64,000 nucleotides of DNA, taken from Anaerosolibacter carboniphilus. Lineage in GTDB: Bacteria > Bacillota > Clostridia > Peptostreptococcales > Thermotaleaceae. Below the pieces are notes generated by a model, which saw nothing but the letters and a program-made list of their open reading frames with translations, was not told where the DNA came from and did no database searches. Made by a program: the position numbers and the translations under genes. Shown in pieces: positions 1-8,244 of the stretch (position 1 is the first letter of the stretch; each line of letters begins with the position of its first letter). The DNA lies in contig NZ_JACHEN010000023.1 of NCBI RefSeq assembly GCF_014205875.1, positions 32,463 through 96,462 of the forward strand. The letters run 5' to 3'.

Positions 1-1
1 A

Positions 2-673
2 TATCTGCAAGTGAAATATGGTTTTTATACAGTATATGCAATTGTTACAGCTGTATATATACTGCTGCTAAAACAGCTTCCATCAGAGAGCCTTAAGATA
101 GTGACTCCTATGATTGTATTCTCAGATCCATCCATGCTCGGCTTCTTTTTCATCGGGGGGTTGGTCTTGCTGGAAAAGGGAGAGAACACCCTGGAGTATA
201 TAACTGCTACACCATTAAGAATTGGAGAGTATCTTCTATCTAAAATGATCTCATTAACACTTTTAGCGTTAATGGCAAGCTTTATTGTTACATTATTTTC
301 TTATGGAGATCTGGTCCATGGAATACAGTTGACCATAGGAATTATACTGACATCCAGCTTTTTTATTCTTGTAGGTTTCATTGCTGTGGCGCGATTTCAG
401 ACCGTGAATAGATATATATTATCTTCAATAATTTATATGACATTTTTATTTTTACCGTTGATTAGCTATTTTGGGCTGTGGCAGAACTGGATATTTTATT
501 TGTTTCCAACCCATGCTTCTCTCATATTGATTGGAGGCGCTTTTCAGTCTACAGAATGGTGGAAGCTTGGTTATGGTATAGGATACTTAATTCTATGGAT
601 TTTCATAGCCTATCCTCTGGCCCATCGAGCCTTCTATCGTTTCATGATCTTAAAGGAGGGAGAAAGATCATGA
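2..673 (+). CDS. ABC-2 type transporter permease, 5' end outside window
   Basis: Membrane subunit of an ABC exporter, cut by the left edge. The frame is open from base 2; the first in-window start candidate (GTG at 11) has no visible Shine-Dalgarno, so the true start is probably upstream. About 220 residues are visible and form roughly six hydrophobic helices without soluble domains, the usual look of ABC-2 permeases. Its stop (TGA 671-673) overlaps the ATG of the next permease gene, so the two are translationally coupled and probably form a heterodimer. The ATPase gene is expected upstream, outside the window. The substrate cannot be told; fluoroquinolone-type exporters have this two-permease layout, but that is only a resemblance. 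Confidence 0.75.
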   Translation, partial: YLQVKYGFYTVYAIVTAVYILLLKQLPSESLKIVTPMIVFSDPSMLGFFFIGGLVLLEKGENTLEYITATPLRIGEYLLSKMISLTLLALMASFIVTLFSYGDLVHGIQLTIGIILTSSFFILVGFIAVARFQTVNRYILSSIIYMTFLFLPLISYFGLWQNWIFYLFPTHASLILIGGAFQSTEWWKLGYGIGYLILWIFIAYPLAHRAFYRFMILKEGERS

Positions 674-1392
674 TGAAAAAAATATTGATTTTGACGATGA
701 ACGATTTGAAAAATATCATCAGAGAACCGATGTTAATCTTTATCTTGGTTGGCCCTTTACTTCTCTCCTTTGGCATGCATTGGTTCTTGCCCGCAGTATC
801 GGCTTATGCGGCACCTTACTTTGATCTAAGCAGGTACTATTCATTAATCGTAGCGTTTATTCTTTTGATGACCTCTATGCTTATGGGAATGATTACGGGA
901 TTTTTGCTGTTAGATGAAAGAGATGACCAGGTATATATGACCTTGATCGTTACACCGCTGGGGACAGAAGGCTACATGATGTATCGGATTGCTTTTCCTG
1001 TGATCATCAGCTTTTTATATGCGCTTATCACCTTACCACTAGTGGGACTAATGAAAATATCTTTTGCTCCGCTGCTGCCCATTGCGATAATGTCTGGTCT
1101 GGAAGCACCTATTATTGCCTTATTTCTAGCAGGCTTTGCTGCAAACAAGGTAGAGGGGCTGGCTTTATCAAAAGGATTAGGATTATTTATGATTCCTCCT
1201 ATTGCAGCCTATTTTATCCAATCAAACTGGCGCCTATTGGCAGGTGTAAGCCCTTTCTATTGGCCAGTCCACGCGTTCTTGGCAATTGGGAATAGCAGCG
1301 GAACTTATTGGATTCATATTCTTGTGGGAATCTTTGTCCATGGATGGCTGCTCTATGGTCTTGTTCACTTGTTTAAGAAAAGAATGAGATAG
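670..1392 (+). CDS. ABC-2 type transporter permease, second subunit
   Basis: Second membrane subunit of the same exporter, about 240 residues. The start is ATG 670, overlapping the stop of the preceding gene, with GGAGGGAGA just upstream; the open frame runs further 5' but that extension lies inside the upstream gene. After a short charged N-terminus (MMKKILILTMNDLKNII) come about six hydrophobic segments, and the protein ends in a basic tail (KKRMR), consistent with a cytoplasmic C-terminus. No ATP-binding motifs are present, so it depends on an ATPase encoded elsewhere, most likely upstream of the window. A rho-independent terminator follows at 1460, making this the last gene of its operon. 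Substrate unknown. Confidence 0.75.
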   Translation: MMKKILILTMNDLKNIIREPMLIFILVGPLLLSFGMHWFLPAVSAYAAPYFDLSRYYSLIVAFILLMTSMLMGMITGFLLLDERDDQVYMTLIVTPLGTEGYMMYRIAFPVIISFLYALITLPLVGLMKISFAPLLPIAIMSGLEAPIIALFLAGFAANKVEGLALSKGLGLFMIPPIAAYFIQSNWRLLAGVSPFYWPVHAFLAIGNSSGTYWIHILVGIFVHGWLLYGLVHLFKKRMR

Positions 1393-1459
1393 CTTTGCTA
1401 ACATACATTTCTCAATTATATACCTGTAGGATACCACTTGGGTAGATGCTAAATGTAAG

Positions 1460-1488
1460 GCCTCCTGACATATAGGAGGCTTATTTTT
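1460..1488 (+). terminator. Rho-independent terminator after ABC permeases
   Basis: Six-base stem GCCTCC/GGAGGC (1460-1465 with 1475-1480), nine-base loop, followed by TTATTTTTAT. It closes the exporter operon. Confidence 0.75.
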
Positions 1489-1646
1489 ATATATAGGAAA
1501 TTATGGTCTTCGATTTCCTATATATGGGGTGTGCAGAGGGGATTCCCCCTTTGCCGCTTTCAGGAAGGTGCTCAGGCTGCCTCGCAGCCGTCGAAGGAAA
1601 CCTAGGGTTTCCTAGCGAAAACAAATTGCCGGTAGGCAACTTTGTT
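1489..1646. repeat. Cluster of five consecutive hairpins, unknown element
   Basis: A gene-free stretch made of back-to-back inverted repeats: a 12-base stem ATATATAGGAAA/TTTCCTATATAT (1489-1500 with 1514-1525), GGGGATTCCCC, GGCTGC-CTC-GCAGCC (1575-1589), AGGAAACC-TAG-GGTTTCCT (1595-1613) and AACAAATTGCC-GGTA-GGCAACTTTGTT (1620-1646). It is more GC-rich than its AT-rich surroundings. It could be a degenerate palindromic repeat element or a structured RNA; no known RNA family was recognised. Confidence 0.4.
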
Positions 1647-1920
1647 CATCGTTGTTGAATTCTAATGAAATTCTAATCTTGTTTTAAGATATATCTAATT
1701 TTTTATGGATATATTAGAATAATATGGCAGTATAAATGTTAAATATTAAAAAAAGATTTTGAAAGTATCCATACAAATGTGAAACAATTTCGTATACAAA
1801 GTGTATAAGATATTGGGGAATATTTTGGAAAAATAGGAGGGAGTTTGTGGATAACAAACGTATATTCAGTTAAAGTTTGATAGGAATTATAAAAAATTTT
1901 ATAGAAGGAAGGGAGAAAGA
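1647..1920. other. AT-rich leader of the RND pump operon
   Basis: No ORF here. It must carry the promoter of the RND operon. The clearest structure is the inverted repeat TATACA-AAG-TGTATA (1793-1807), a possible repressor operator. The motif AATTCTAAT occurs twice near 1660-1680. A ribosome site AGGAAGGGAG lies just before the GTG at 1921. I could not fix a -35/-10 pair with confidence. Confidence 0.35.
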
Positions 1921-4900
1921 GTGAAGGAACACGATCAGCAAAGTACTATGCATATTCCAGAGTTGGAGGAACAGAAGAACATTTTTGGAAGATGGTCTGC
2001 ATTTTTTATTGATCGCTTTAGGATTGTATATCTAATCATTGCAGCCATACTTATATGGGGAATTGGAGCATACATAGAAATGCCAAGGGAATTGGAGCCA
2101 GAGGTGGTACTGCCTTATGGACATGTGTTAACGACCTACGTGGGCGCTGGTCCAGAGGAGATGGAGACATTAGTTACCAAGGAGATTGAGAAGAAGCTGG
2201 ATGAACTTGAGCATGTAAAGAAAATATCTTCTTCGTCAGGATACGGCTACTCATCAATTTTTGTAGAGTTTGAGCAGGGCGTGGATATGGATGATATGCT
2301 TCAAAAAATGCGAGATAAGGTATCAACAGCTCAAACGGAGCTGCCAGAAGATGCTGAGACACCTCAGATATCGAGGCTAGAGACCAATAATGCCCCTATT
2401 ATGATTATCAATGTCAGTGGCGACTACGATTTTGCAACTTTGAAAAGTATCACGGAGAAAATCAAGGAAGAAATTGAAAAGAATAAGGAAATCTCTGAAG
2501 TACAGATCATTGGAGGCTTAGAGCGAGAGATCAAGGTCATTGTAGATCCCCAGAAACTTTCCGTGTACAATTTATCATTAGATCAAATCAAAAATGCGAT
2601 TGCATCATCGAATGTGAATTTTCCTGGGGGAAATATTGTTCTGGACCAGAAGAACTATAATATTCGTACGGTGGGAGAGTTTTTAGATCCAATGCAATTG
2701 GAGAATGTCATCATTACATACATGGGAAACAGTCCTTTGTTCTTAAAGGATATTGCTGAGATCGAGGATGGTTATGCTGAGATCGACTCCTATTCGAGAA
2801 TGGCCTATGGTATCGGAAGCGATCAAGCCAGTGTAAAAAAATCTGTGGCCCTATCCGTGAAAAAGAAGACAGAGGCAGATGTCATCAAAGTCAGTAAAAA
2901 GATTCATCAGCTTTTGGATCAAGGAGAAGGGACCCTGTATCCAAAGGATATACAGGTGGAGGTCAGTGGAGATACAGCGGTGTATGTTGAAGATGAATTG
3001 GGCACTGTCGTGCAAAACTCCAAGTCAGGTCTTCTTTTAGTCATTATTGTATTGTTCTTATTTATCGGTTTTGGAGAAGCATTGATTGTTTCTTTGGTTA
3101 TTCCATTATCCATTTTTATTGCTTTTGGCCTTATGGATATAGCAGGGATGACGTTTAACAGTATTACCCTCTTCTCACTCATCTTAGCTGTAGGAATGCT
3201 GGTGGACAATGGGATTGTTGTTATGGAGAATATAGATCGCTTGAGGCACATGGGTTTATCCGCGAAGATGGCTGCTGAAGTGGCTACCAATCAGATTGCA
3301 CCTGCCGTAGCCTCGTCTACCCTTACGACCTTGGCGGCCTTTTTCCCAATCATGTTGACCACAGGAATCATGGGGGCATGGATCAAACCCATTCCCATTA
3401 CCGTTATTTTTGCTTTGTCGGCCTCTTTTCTCGTGGCGGTAACGATTACACCAGCTTTATGCAGCATGGTATTAAAAGAACATAAGGGTGCAGCAAAAAT
3501 TGCCAGCCATCCCAAAATAGAAAAGCTAATGAAGTTTGCTTCTGTTTTTCTAGTATGCGGCCTATCCTTATATGCTTTTAAGGATGAAACGGGAGGTGTC
3601 TTCGGCTTTGGTACCCTTTCCATTGTATTTGCAGCTCTATTTACTACAGCCATGGCAGCGAAACAGTTTTTAAGAAGAAAGGACGGCAAATCCCACCCGA
3701 TTATCAGAAGATATGGAGATACTTTATATCAAATCATAGGGGTGAAGTGGAAGAGAAGGGTAGTATTGGGCGCTGTATTTACGGCCTTTGCGCTGAGCAT
3801 TGCTCTTATTCCACTGGGTATTTTGAAAGTAGAAATGTTTTCGCCTACGGATGCCACACGACTGTATATCAATATTGAAACCCCATTAGGCACAAATATT
3901 GATGTAACTTCTCAAATTGCTGAAGAGGTAGAAAAAAGACTATTGAAGTATAGTGAGATCAAGAGTTTTGTATCCAATATTGGAATCACGGGTGCTGACA
4001 GTTTGGATACCATCAGCATAGGTTCCAGCAGCACACCAAATAAAGCAAGAATTATTATAGATCTCCATGAGGAGAAATATCGGGATCGGACCAGTATGGA
4101 AATAGCAGCAGAGCTTAGGGAAGTCATTAAGGATATTCCTGGGGGAAAAATCCAGGTACAGGAATTGGAGAGTGGCCCACCTTCCAGTAAGCCGGTTTCC
4201 ATAGAACTGAGAAGCGAAAGCTTTGATGATCTTAGAATGGTAGCGTCAGATTTTGCAGAGATATTGAAATCCGTTGAAGGTACAAGGGATGTAGAGAGCA
4301 GCATGCAGGAAGGTGCACCTGAATTGCAGGTAAGGGTAAATAAGGAAAGAGCGAGCCTTCTGGGCTTAGATGACATGACAGTAGCTTTAGGCATCCGAAA
4401 TGCTACCCATGGATTAAAAGCTACTACCTTTAGGAATAATCAGGATGAGATTGATGTTGTAATTCATACATCAAAGGAAGAACTGAAAACGATCAAAGAT
4501 CTGGAGAAGATTTATTTTCATTCCCGAACAGGTCAATCTATTCCATTCAATCAAGTAGCAGAGATTGTGGAAACCCAGAGCATGACAGCCATTGCCCACG
4601 ATGATTTAAAGAGACAGGCCAGCGTTTCCTCAGATGTAGAGGTAGGAATCATTCCAGGAGATGTAGTGAAAGCCTTTCAAGAGGCCATTGCTCAATATCC
4701 TATACCAGAAGGCATGACAATGGGATATGCAGGAGAACAACAGGAGATGGAAGAATCCTTTACAGATATGTTCAAGAACATGGCGATTGCCGCGATTCTA
4801 GTGTTTCTCATACTGGCAATACAATTTAATTCCTTGTCTCAGCCTTTTATTATTCTGTTTTCAGTACCGATGGCTCTTATTGGTGTCATGCCAGGGTTGG

Positions 4901-5283
4901 TTCTTACAGGCAATACCTTCGGCTTTGTGTCCTTTGTAGGGGTAGTAGCCTTGGTAGGAATTGCAGTAAATGATGCTATCGTATTAGTAGATTATATCAA
5001 CTACTTAAGAAAGAGCGGCTATGACCTAAAGGATGCAGTGAAAGAAACGGGTATCACCCGATTTATGCCTGTTATGGCAACCACGATTACAACAGCGGGA
5101 GGTATATTGCCGATTACCATAAAACAACCATTCTTTGCGCCCATGGGCTACGCTTTGATCTTTGGATTAAGTATGGCTACGATCCTTACATTGATAGTAG
5201 TGCCTGTGTTATATACGATATTGGAGGAATCAAAAATGAATAGAGCAATAAAAAGAGAAAAGGGTCTAGTAAAGGAGGCATAG
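1921..5283 (+). CDS. RND family efflux pump, inner-membrane transporter (AcrB/HAE1-like)
   Basis: Proton-driven efflux transporter of 1120 residues, in the usual size range of AcrB-type RND proteins. The start is GTG 1921 behind AGGAAGGGAGAAAGA. It shows the duplicated RND plan: one helix near residues 35-55, a large extracytoplasmic domain, helices 2-6, another helix, a second large domain, then the last helices. The proton-relay Asp of helix 4 is kept (Asp429 in GMLVDNG) although the usual second Asp is Asn. In helix 10 the AcrB Lys position reads Asn-Asp (1017-1018, GIAVNDAI), a variant of other RND branches. The lipoprotein adaptor gene follows after three bases. No outer-membrane channel gene is present, as expected in a single-membrane Firmicute. 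Substrate unknown. Confidence 0.9.
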   Translation: MKEHDQQSTMHIPELEEQKNIFGRWSAFFIDRFRIVYLIIAAILIWGIGAYIEMPRELEPEVVLPYGHVLTTYVGAGPEEMETLVTKEIEKKLDELEHVKKISSSSGYGYSSIFVEFEQGVDMDDMLQKMRDKVSTAQTELPEDAETPQISRLETNNAPIMIINVSGDYDFATLKSITEKIKEEIEKNKEISEVQIIGGLEREIKVIVDPQKLSVYNLSLDQIKNAIASSNVNFPGGNIVLDQKNYNIRTVGEFLDPMQLENVIITYMGNSPLFLKDIAEIEDGYAEIDSYSRMAYGIGSDQASVKKSVALSVKKKTEADVIKVSKKIHQLLDQGEGTLYPKDIQVEVSGDTAVYVEDELGTVVQNSKSGLLLVIIVLFLFIGFGEALIVSLVIPLSIFIAFGLMDIAGMTFNSITLFSLILAVGMLVDNGIVVMENIDRLRHMGLSAKMAAEVATNQIAPAVASSTLTTLAAFFPIMLTTGIMGAWIKPIPITVIFALSASFLVAVTITPALCSMVLKEHKGAAKIASHPKIEKLMKFASVFLVCGLSLYAFKDETGGVFGFGTLSIVFAALFTTAMAAKQFLRRKDGKSHPIIRRYGDTLYQIIGVKWKRRVVLGAVFTAFALSIALIPLGILKVEMFSPTDATRLYINIETPLGTNIDVTSQIAEEVEKRLLKYSEIKSFVSNIGITGADSLDTISIGSSSTPNKARIIIDLHEEKYRDRTSMEIAAELREVIKDIPGGKIQVQELESGPPSSKPVSIELRSESFDDLRMVASDFAEILKSVEGTRDVESSMQEGAPELQVRVNKERASLLGLDDMTVALGIRNATHGLKATTFRNNQDEIDVVIHTSKEELKTIKDLEKIYFHSRTGQSIPFNQVAEIVETQSMTAIAHDDLKRQASVSSDVEVGIIPGDVVKAFQEAIAQYPIPEGMTMGYAGEQQEMEESFTDMFKNMAIAAILVFLILAIQFNSLSQPFIILFSVPMALIGVMPGLVLTGNTFGFVSFVGVVALVGIAVNDAIVLVDYINYLRKSGYDLKDAVKETGITRFMPVMATTITTAGGILPITIKQPFFAPMGYALIFGLSMATILTLIVVPVLYTILEESKMNRAIKREKGLVKEA

Positions 5284-5286
5284 GAA

Positions 5287-6381
5287 ATGAAAAAACTGCT
5301 AACTCTGTTATTGGTCGTTAGTTTTATATTTACAGGCTGTGCTTCAAAAGATGCAAATCCTGTGGACGCTAAAACTGGAGAAGAGACAACGGCAAAGAAA
5401 GACGTCACCTACGTGAAAGTAAGTCCTATCATTGTGAAGGATTTCACCCAAAAGCTGTCCTTGCCGGGAACATTAGAGCCCAAGGAAACAGTAGTGATTA
5501 CGCCTAAGATCAATGGATCTGTGGAGGGAATCTATGGAGATATCGGAAGTAAGATAAAAAAAGATACACTTTTATGTAAGCTTTCGGATACGGAGTTTAG
5601 ACTTCAATATGAGAATGCTGAGATTAGCCTCAAGAAAGAAAAACTTACCTATGAAAGCATTAAGAGAAATTATGATCGTTATAAGTCGCTGTTTGAAAGC
5701 GGAGCCTTGTCCCAGGCAGACTTTGAAAGTAGTGAAGATCAGTATGCGTTAGGACAGGAGCTCCTGAATTTAGCTCAGAATAACTACGAGCTAGCAAAAC
5801 AAAATCTTGTCTATACGAATATTAAAGCGCCTATTTCTGGTGTGATTAGTCAGAAGGATGTTGCCATAGGTGAGAATGTAAGTCCTGGGAAAATGCTCTT
5901 CACGATTGTGAATGTAGATGAAATATATGTAGAAACAGGTATATCGGAAAGAGATATTCCGAATATCAAAGTGGGGCAAAAAGTAGTGGTCAAGGTAGAT
6001 TCCATGGGAGAGATGGTATTAGAGGGACAGATCACCCATATCGGACCCGTGCCTGATCAGCAGACAAAAGCTTATCCTATAAAAGTTCTTATAAAAAATA
6101 AGGATCAGGTACTTAAGCCTGGAATGTTTGCAACGGTAGAAATTCTTTTGGATGTCCATAAGGAAGCCATGGCTGTACCTAAGAGTGCCATTCTTACTGA
6201 AAATGATAAGCAATTCATATTTATTGAAAGGGATGGAAAAGCATATAAAAAATTAGTAAAAACAGGATATAAGGACAACGATGATTGGGAGATTATCGAA
6301 GGCATTGAAAAGGATGCAAAAGTAATTGTAGTGGGAAAGGATAAACTGATGGATGGTAATCCAGTAGAAATAAGGGAATAG
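5287..6381 (+). CDS. RND efflux periplasmic-adaptor-type lipoprotein (membrane fusion protein)
   Basis: Adaptor of the RND pump encoded just upstream, 364 residues. The N-terminus is a lipoprotein signal: MKKLL, a hydrophobic core and lipobox FTGC with the lipidated Cys at residue 18, so it should sit on the outer face of the cell membrane. The order is that of HlyD/AcrA proteins: beta-barrel and lipoyl half near residues 60-110, a predicted coiled-coil hairpin around 110-175 (rich in Glu, Lys and Leu), the second lipoyl half (NIKAPISGVISQ), a beta-barrel and a C-terminal membrane-proximal domain. The ATG is preceded by AAAGGAGG inside the end of the transporter gene. It probably pairs only with that transporter. 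Confidence 0.88.
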   Translation: MKKLLTLLLVVSFIFTGCASKDANPVDAKTGEETTAKKDVTYVKVSPIIVKDFTQKLSLPGTLEPKETVVITPKINGSVEGIYGDIGSKIKKDTLLCKLSDTEFRLQYENAEISLKKEKLTYESIKRNYDRYKSLFESGALSQADFESSEDQYALGQELLNLAQNNYELAKQNLVYTNIKAPISGVISQKDVAIGENVSPGKMLFTIVNVDEIYVETGISERDIPNIKVGQKVVVKVDSMGEMVLEGQITHIGPVPDQQTKAYPIKVLIKNKDQVLKPGMFATVEILLDVHKEAMAVPKSAILTENDKQFIFIERDGKAYKKLVKTGYKDNDDWEIIEGIEKDAKVIVVGKDKLMDGNPVEIRE

Positions 6382-6555
6382 CAAGGATTTGATGACGAAA
6401 TATAAGAATAAACATATACTAAAAATAGAAGTAAGCGTAAGAAACGGTCTAAGGTAGGCAAGGCTCTTCAAGTTTTTGTCTTTAAATAGAAGATTGGGAA
6501 GAAATATGCTTTGAATGGAGTAGGCGCAACCAATATAGAGGGGGGAGTGATACCT

Positions 6556-6900
6556 GTGGTAAAGAGTTTGCATTATAGAGAAGTAACCAGTCTAGACATG
6601 GCGCAAGATCAGCAAATTCAGCAATGGTTAGAGAGCCATCGTCATGAAAAAGGTATTCACTACAAAAGAAAAGGAAAGAAGATATACATCCTCATCAGCG
6701 GTGGAGAAAGGCCTACAGGAGGGTATAAGGTCGTCATTGACCAAGCAAGGTTAGAAACCTTAGACAGTGCTTATGTATCTGCTCATATAACAGGACCAAA
6801 ACCAGGTGTTATGGTAGTACAAAAGCTTACGTATCCCTATGCTTGTATTCAAGTTGAAAGCGAGGATATCAAGAATGTGCAGGGGGCTTTAATGGGCTAG
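6556..6900 (+). CDS. PrcB-like C-terminal domain protein
   Basis: Small protein of 114 residues carrying the motif ILISGGERPTGGYKV, typical of the PrcB C-terminal domain, whose founding member belongs to the Treponema dentilisin protease complex. The role of stand-alone clostridial members is unknown. The start chosen is GTG 6556 because AGGGGGGAG (about 6538-6546) sits at good distance; an in-frame TTG at 6511 would add 15 residues but has no ribosome site. There is no signal peptide with this start. It follows the RND adaptor by about 175 bases of featureless sequence and may be transcribed with it. Confidence 0.7.
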   Translation: MVKSLHYREVTSLDMAQDQQIQQWLESHRHEKGIHYKRKGKKIYILISGGERPTGGYKVVIDQARLETLDSAYVSAHITGPKPGVMVVQKLTYPYACIQVESEDIKNVQGALMG

Positions 6901-7044
6901 AAATGCTAACTTCCCTAAAAAATATATCTTATTTATGAGAAAGAAGCTATTACAAATGAGTCACCAAAAATGAAATCCTCCATATATTGATATTGGGAAT
7001 GGACAATCCAAAAATTCCCGAATATGAGAGGAGGAAGAGAACCC

Positions 7045-7968
7045 ATGTCATGTAATAAAAAAATTCCTGGCCCAACCCTAGGCATAGAAGATAGATGCTG
7101 TACAGCTACAACAGGCTGCAGTTTTGACGGGACTTTAAGAAATGTAGTAACAGAACCTATTTATGTGCAGAAAGTGTATGATGCAGCATTGTTTAACCTC
7201 CAAGGGCTTAGAACTATCGAAGGACAAATTTTCACACCAGCATTAGGCAGAGGGGCAAGAATTATTGCTATTCGAGAAATTCGATGCAGAAAATTCTTTA
7301 ATCCTCAAAACATCAATGATCCCAGAAACTTAACCGTAACACCAACCACAACCTTGGCTGGTGCTGAATTTGTAGAAGATGGTGCAGGGAGAGATGTTCT
7401 TGTAATTGGGCCCGATGGTACAGCTTCAGAGAGATTAGTCTTTGCCAATACAACTGAGTGCGATGAGGAAGGTAGAGGAACACCTATTTTTGGAACACAG
7501 AATATCGCCATCACAGGAAGTGTTGTAGTTGAAATTGATGTGGTCTATCAAGATGACTGTGATAGAGATAACAGAGCGACATTGAAAGCAATCGTCCCCA
7601 TTGCAACACCAGCTGCACCTTTGATTTTGACAAACTTCTTCGAATTATGCTTGCCATCTGTATTCGATAGTGCTTTCTTGCCAAGATTTACTGAATTCTG
7701 CAATATCGATTGCGAAGTAAGATTGGCTACCAATAGCATCCGAAGAGATATTATGATCGATCCTGCCACAGGAACCGTAAGAGCAAATCTCATCATCGCT
7801 CTTTGCGTGACCTGTGAGAAGAAGATTGTGGTACCTGTTCAGCTTTGCGTATTGTCTACAGGCTTCCCAGTATTGGAGGCTAATGTAGAGCAAATCTGCT
7901 CAACATTCCCACAATTATTCCCAAATCAGATTGATGAATCTTCGAAACCTTGTGGTCAAGAGTTCTAA
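7045..7968 (+). CDS. Cys-rich protein of unknown function, possible spore surface protein
   Basis: A protein of 307 residues that I do not recognise as a characterised family. The start is ATG 7045, right after GAGGAGGAAGAGA; an in-frame ATG at 7024 lies before that ribosome site and is unlikely. The N-terminus (MSCNKKIPGP) is followed by Cys pairs (RCCTATTGC), and more than a dozen Cys are spread along the chain. The segment VTEPIYVQKVYDAALFN resembles openings found in clostridial spore-coat and SipL-like proteins, suggesting a beta-rich extracellular or coat protein cross-linked through Cys. There is no signal peptide and no membrane helix, which also fits mother-cell-produced coat. It is a single-gene unit closed by a terminator. 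Confidence 0.65.
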   Translation: MSCNKKIPGPTLGIEDRCCTATTGCSFDGTLRNVVTEPIYVQKVYDAALFNLQGLRTIEGQIFTPALGRGARIIAIREIRCRKFFNPQNINDPRNLTVTPTTTLAGAEFVEDGAGRDVLVIGPDGTASERLVFANTTECDEEGRGTPIFGTQNIAITGSVVVEIDVVYQDDCDRDNRATLKAIVPIATPAAPLILTNFFELCLPSVFDSAFLPRFTEFCNIDCEVRLATNSIRRDIMIDPATGTVRANLIIALCVTCEKKIVVPVQLCVLSTGFPVLEANVEQICSTFPQLFPNQIDESSKPCGQEF

Positions 7969-7972
7969 TAGT

Positions 7973-8007
7973 AACTCCCTGGCGAATGCCAGGGAGTTTG
8001 TTCTTAT
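7973..8007 (+). terminator. Rho-independent terminator
   Basis: Ten-base stem AACTCCCTGG/CCAGGGAGTT (7973-7982 with 7989-7998), six-base loop, followed by TGTTCTTATT; ends the Cys-rich protein gene. Confidence 0.85.
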
Positions 8008-8078
8008 TCATTCAGTCAGGAGAGGTTATAATATGGTAAATAAATATGTTTACAAAAAATGGATCATAGGTTAAGACT

Positions 8079-8150
8079 GTAGAGGCGCCCATTGGGCGTC
8101 GGAGAATGGATCATTGCCTACGAACATGGACGTGCAATGCACGCCTCTAC
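8079..8150. repeat. Short copy of the GTAGRGGCG palindromic repeat family
   Basis: Terminal inverted repeat GTAGAGGCG (8079-8087) and CGCCTCTAC (8142-8150), with an inner GGCGCCCATTGGGCG hairpin. It lacks the longer core seen in the copies at 11802 and 21748. The intergenic stretch 8008-8244 also holds a TATAAT at 8205-8210, a possible -10 of the glycyl-radical operon. Confidence 0.6.
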
Positions 8151-8244
8151 TATTATGTCATAATATTAATTATATATTGTTTATTTATAAAGGGCAGAGA
8201 GTGCTATAATAGATATAGAGTATATGACATGAGGTGAGAATTGT

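Noticed and set aside
478..669. N-terminal extension of the second ABC permease
   Set aside because: It lies wholly inside the first permease gene in another frame; ATG 670 has a ribosome site and the usual stop-start overlap.
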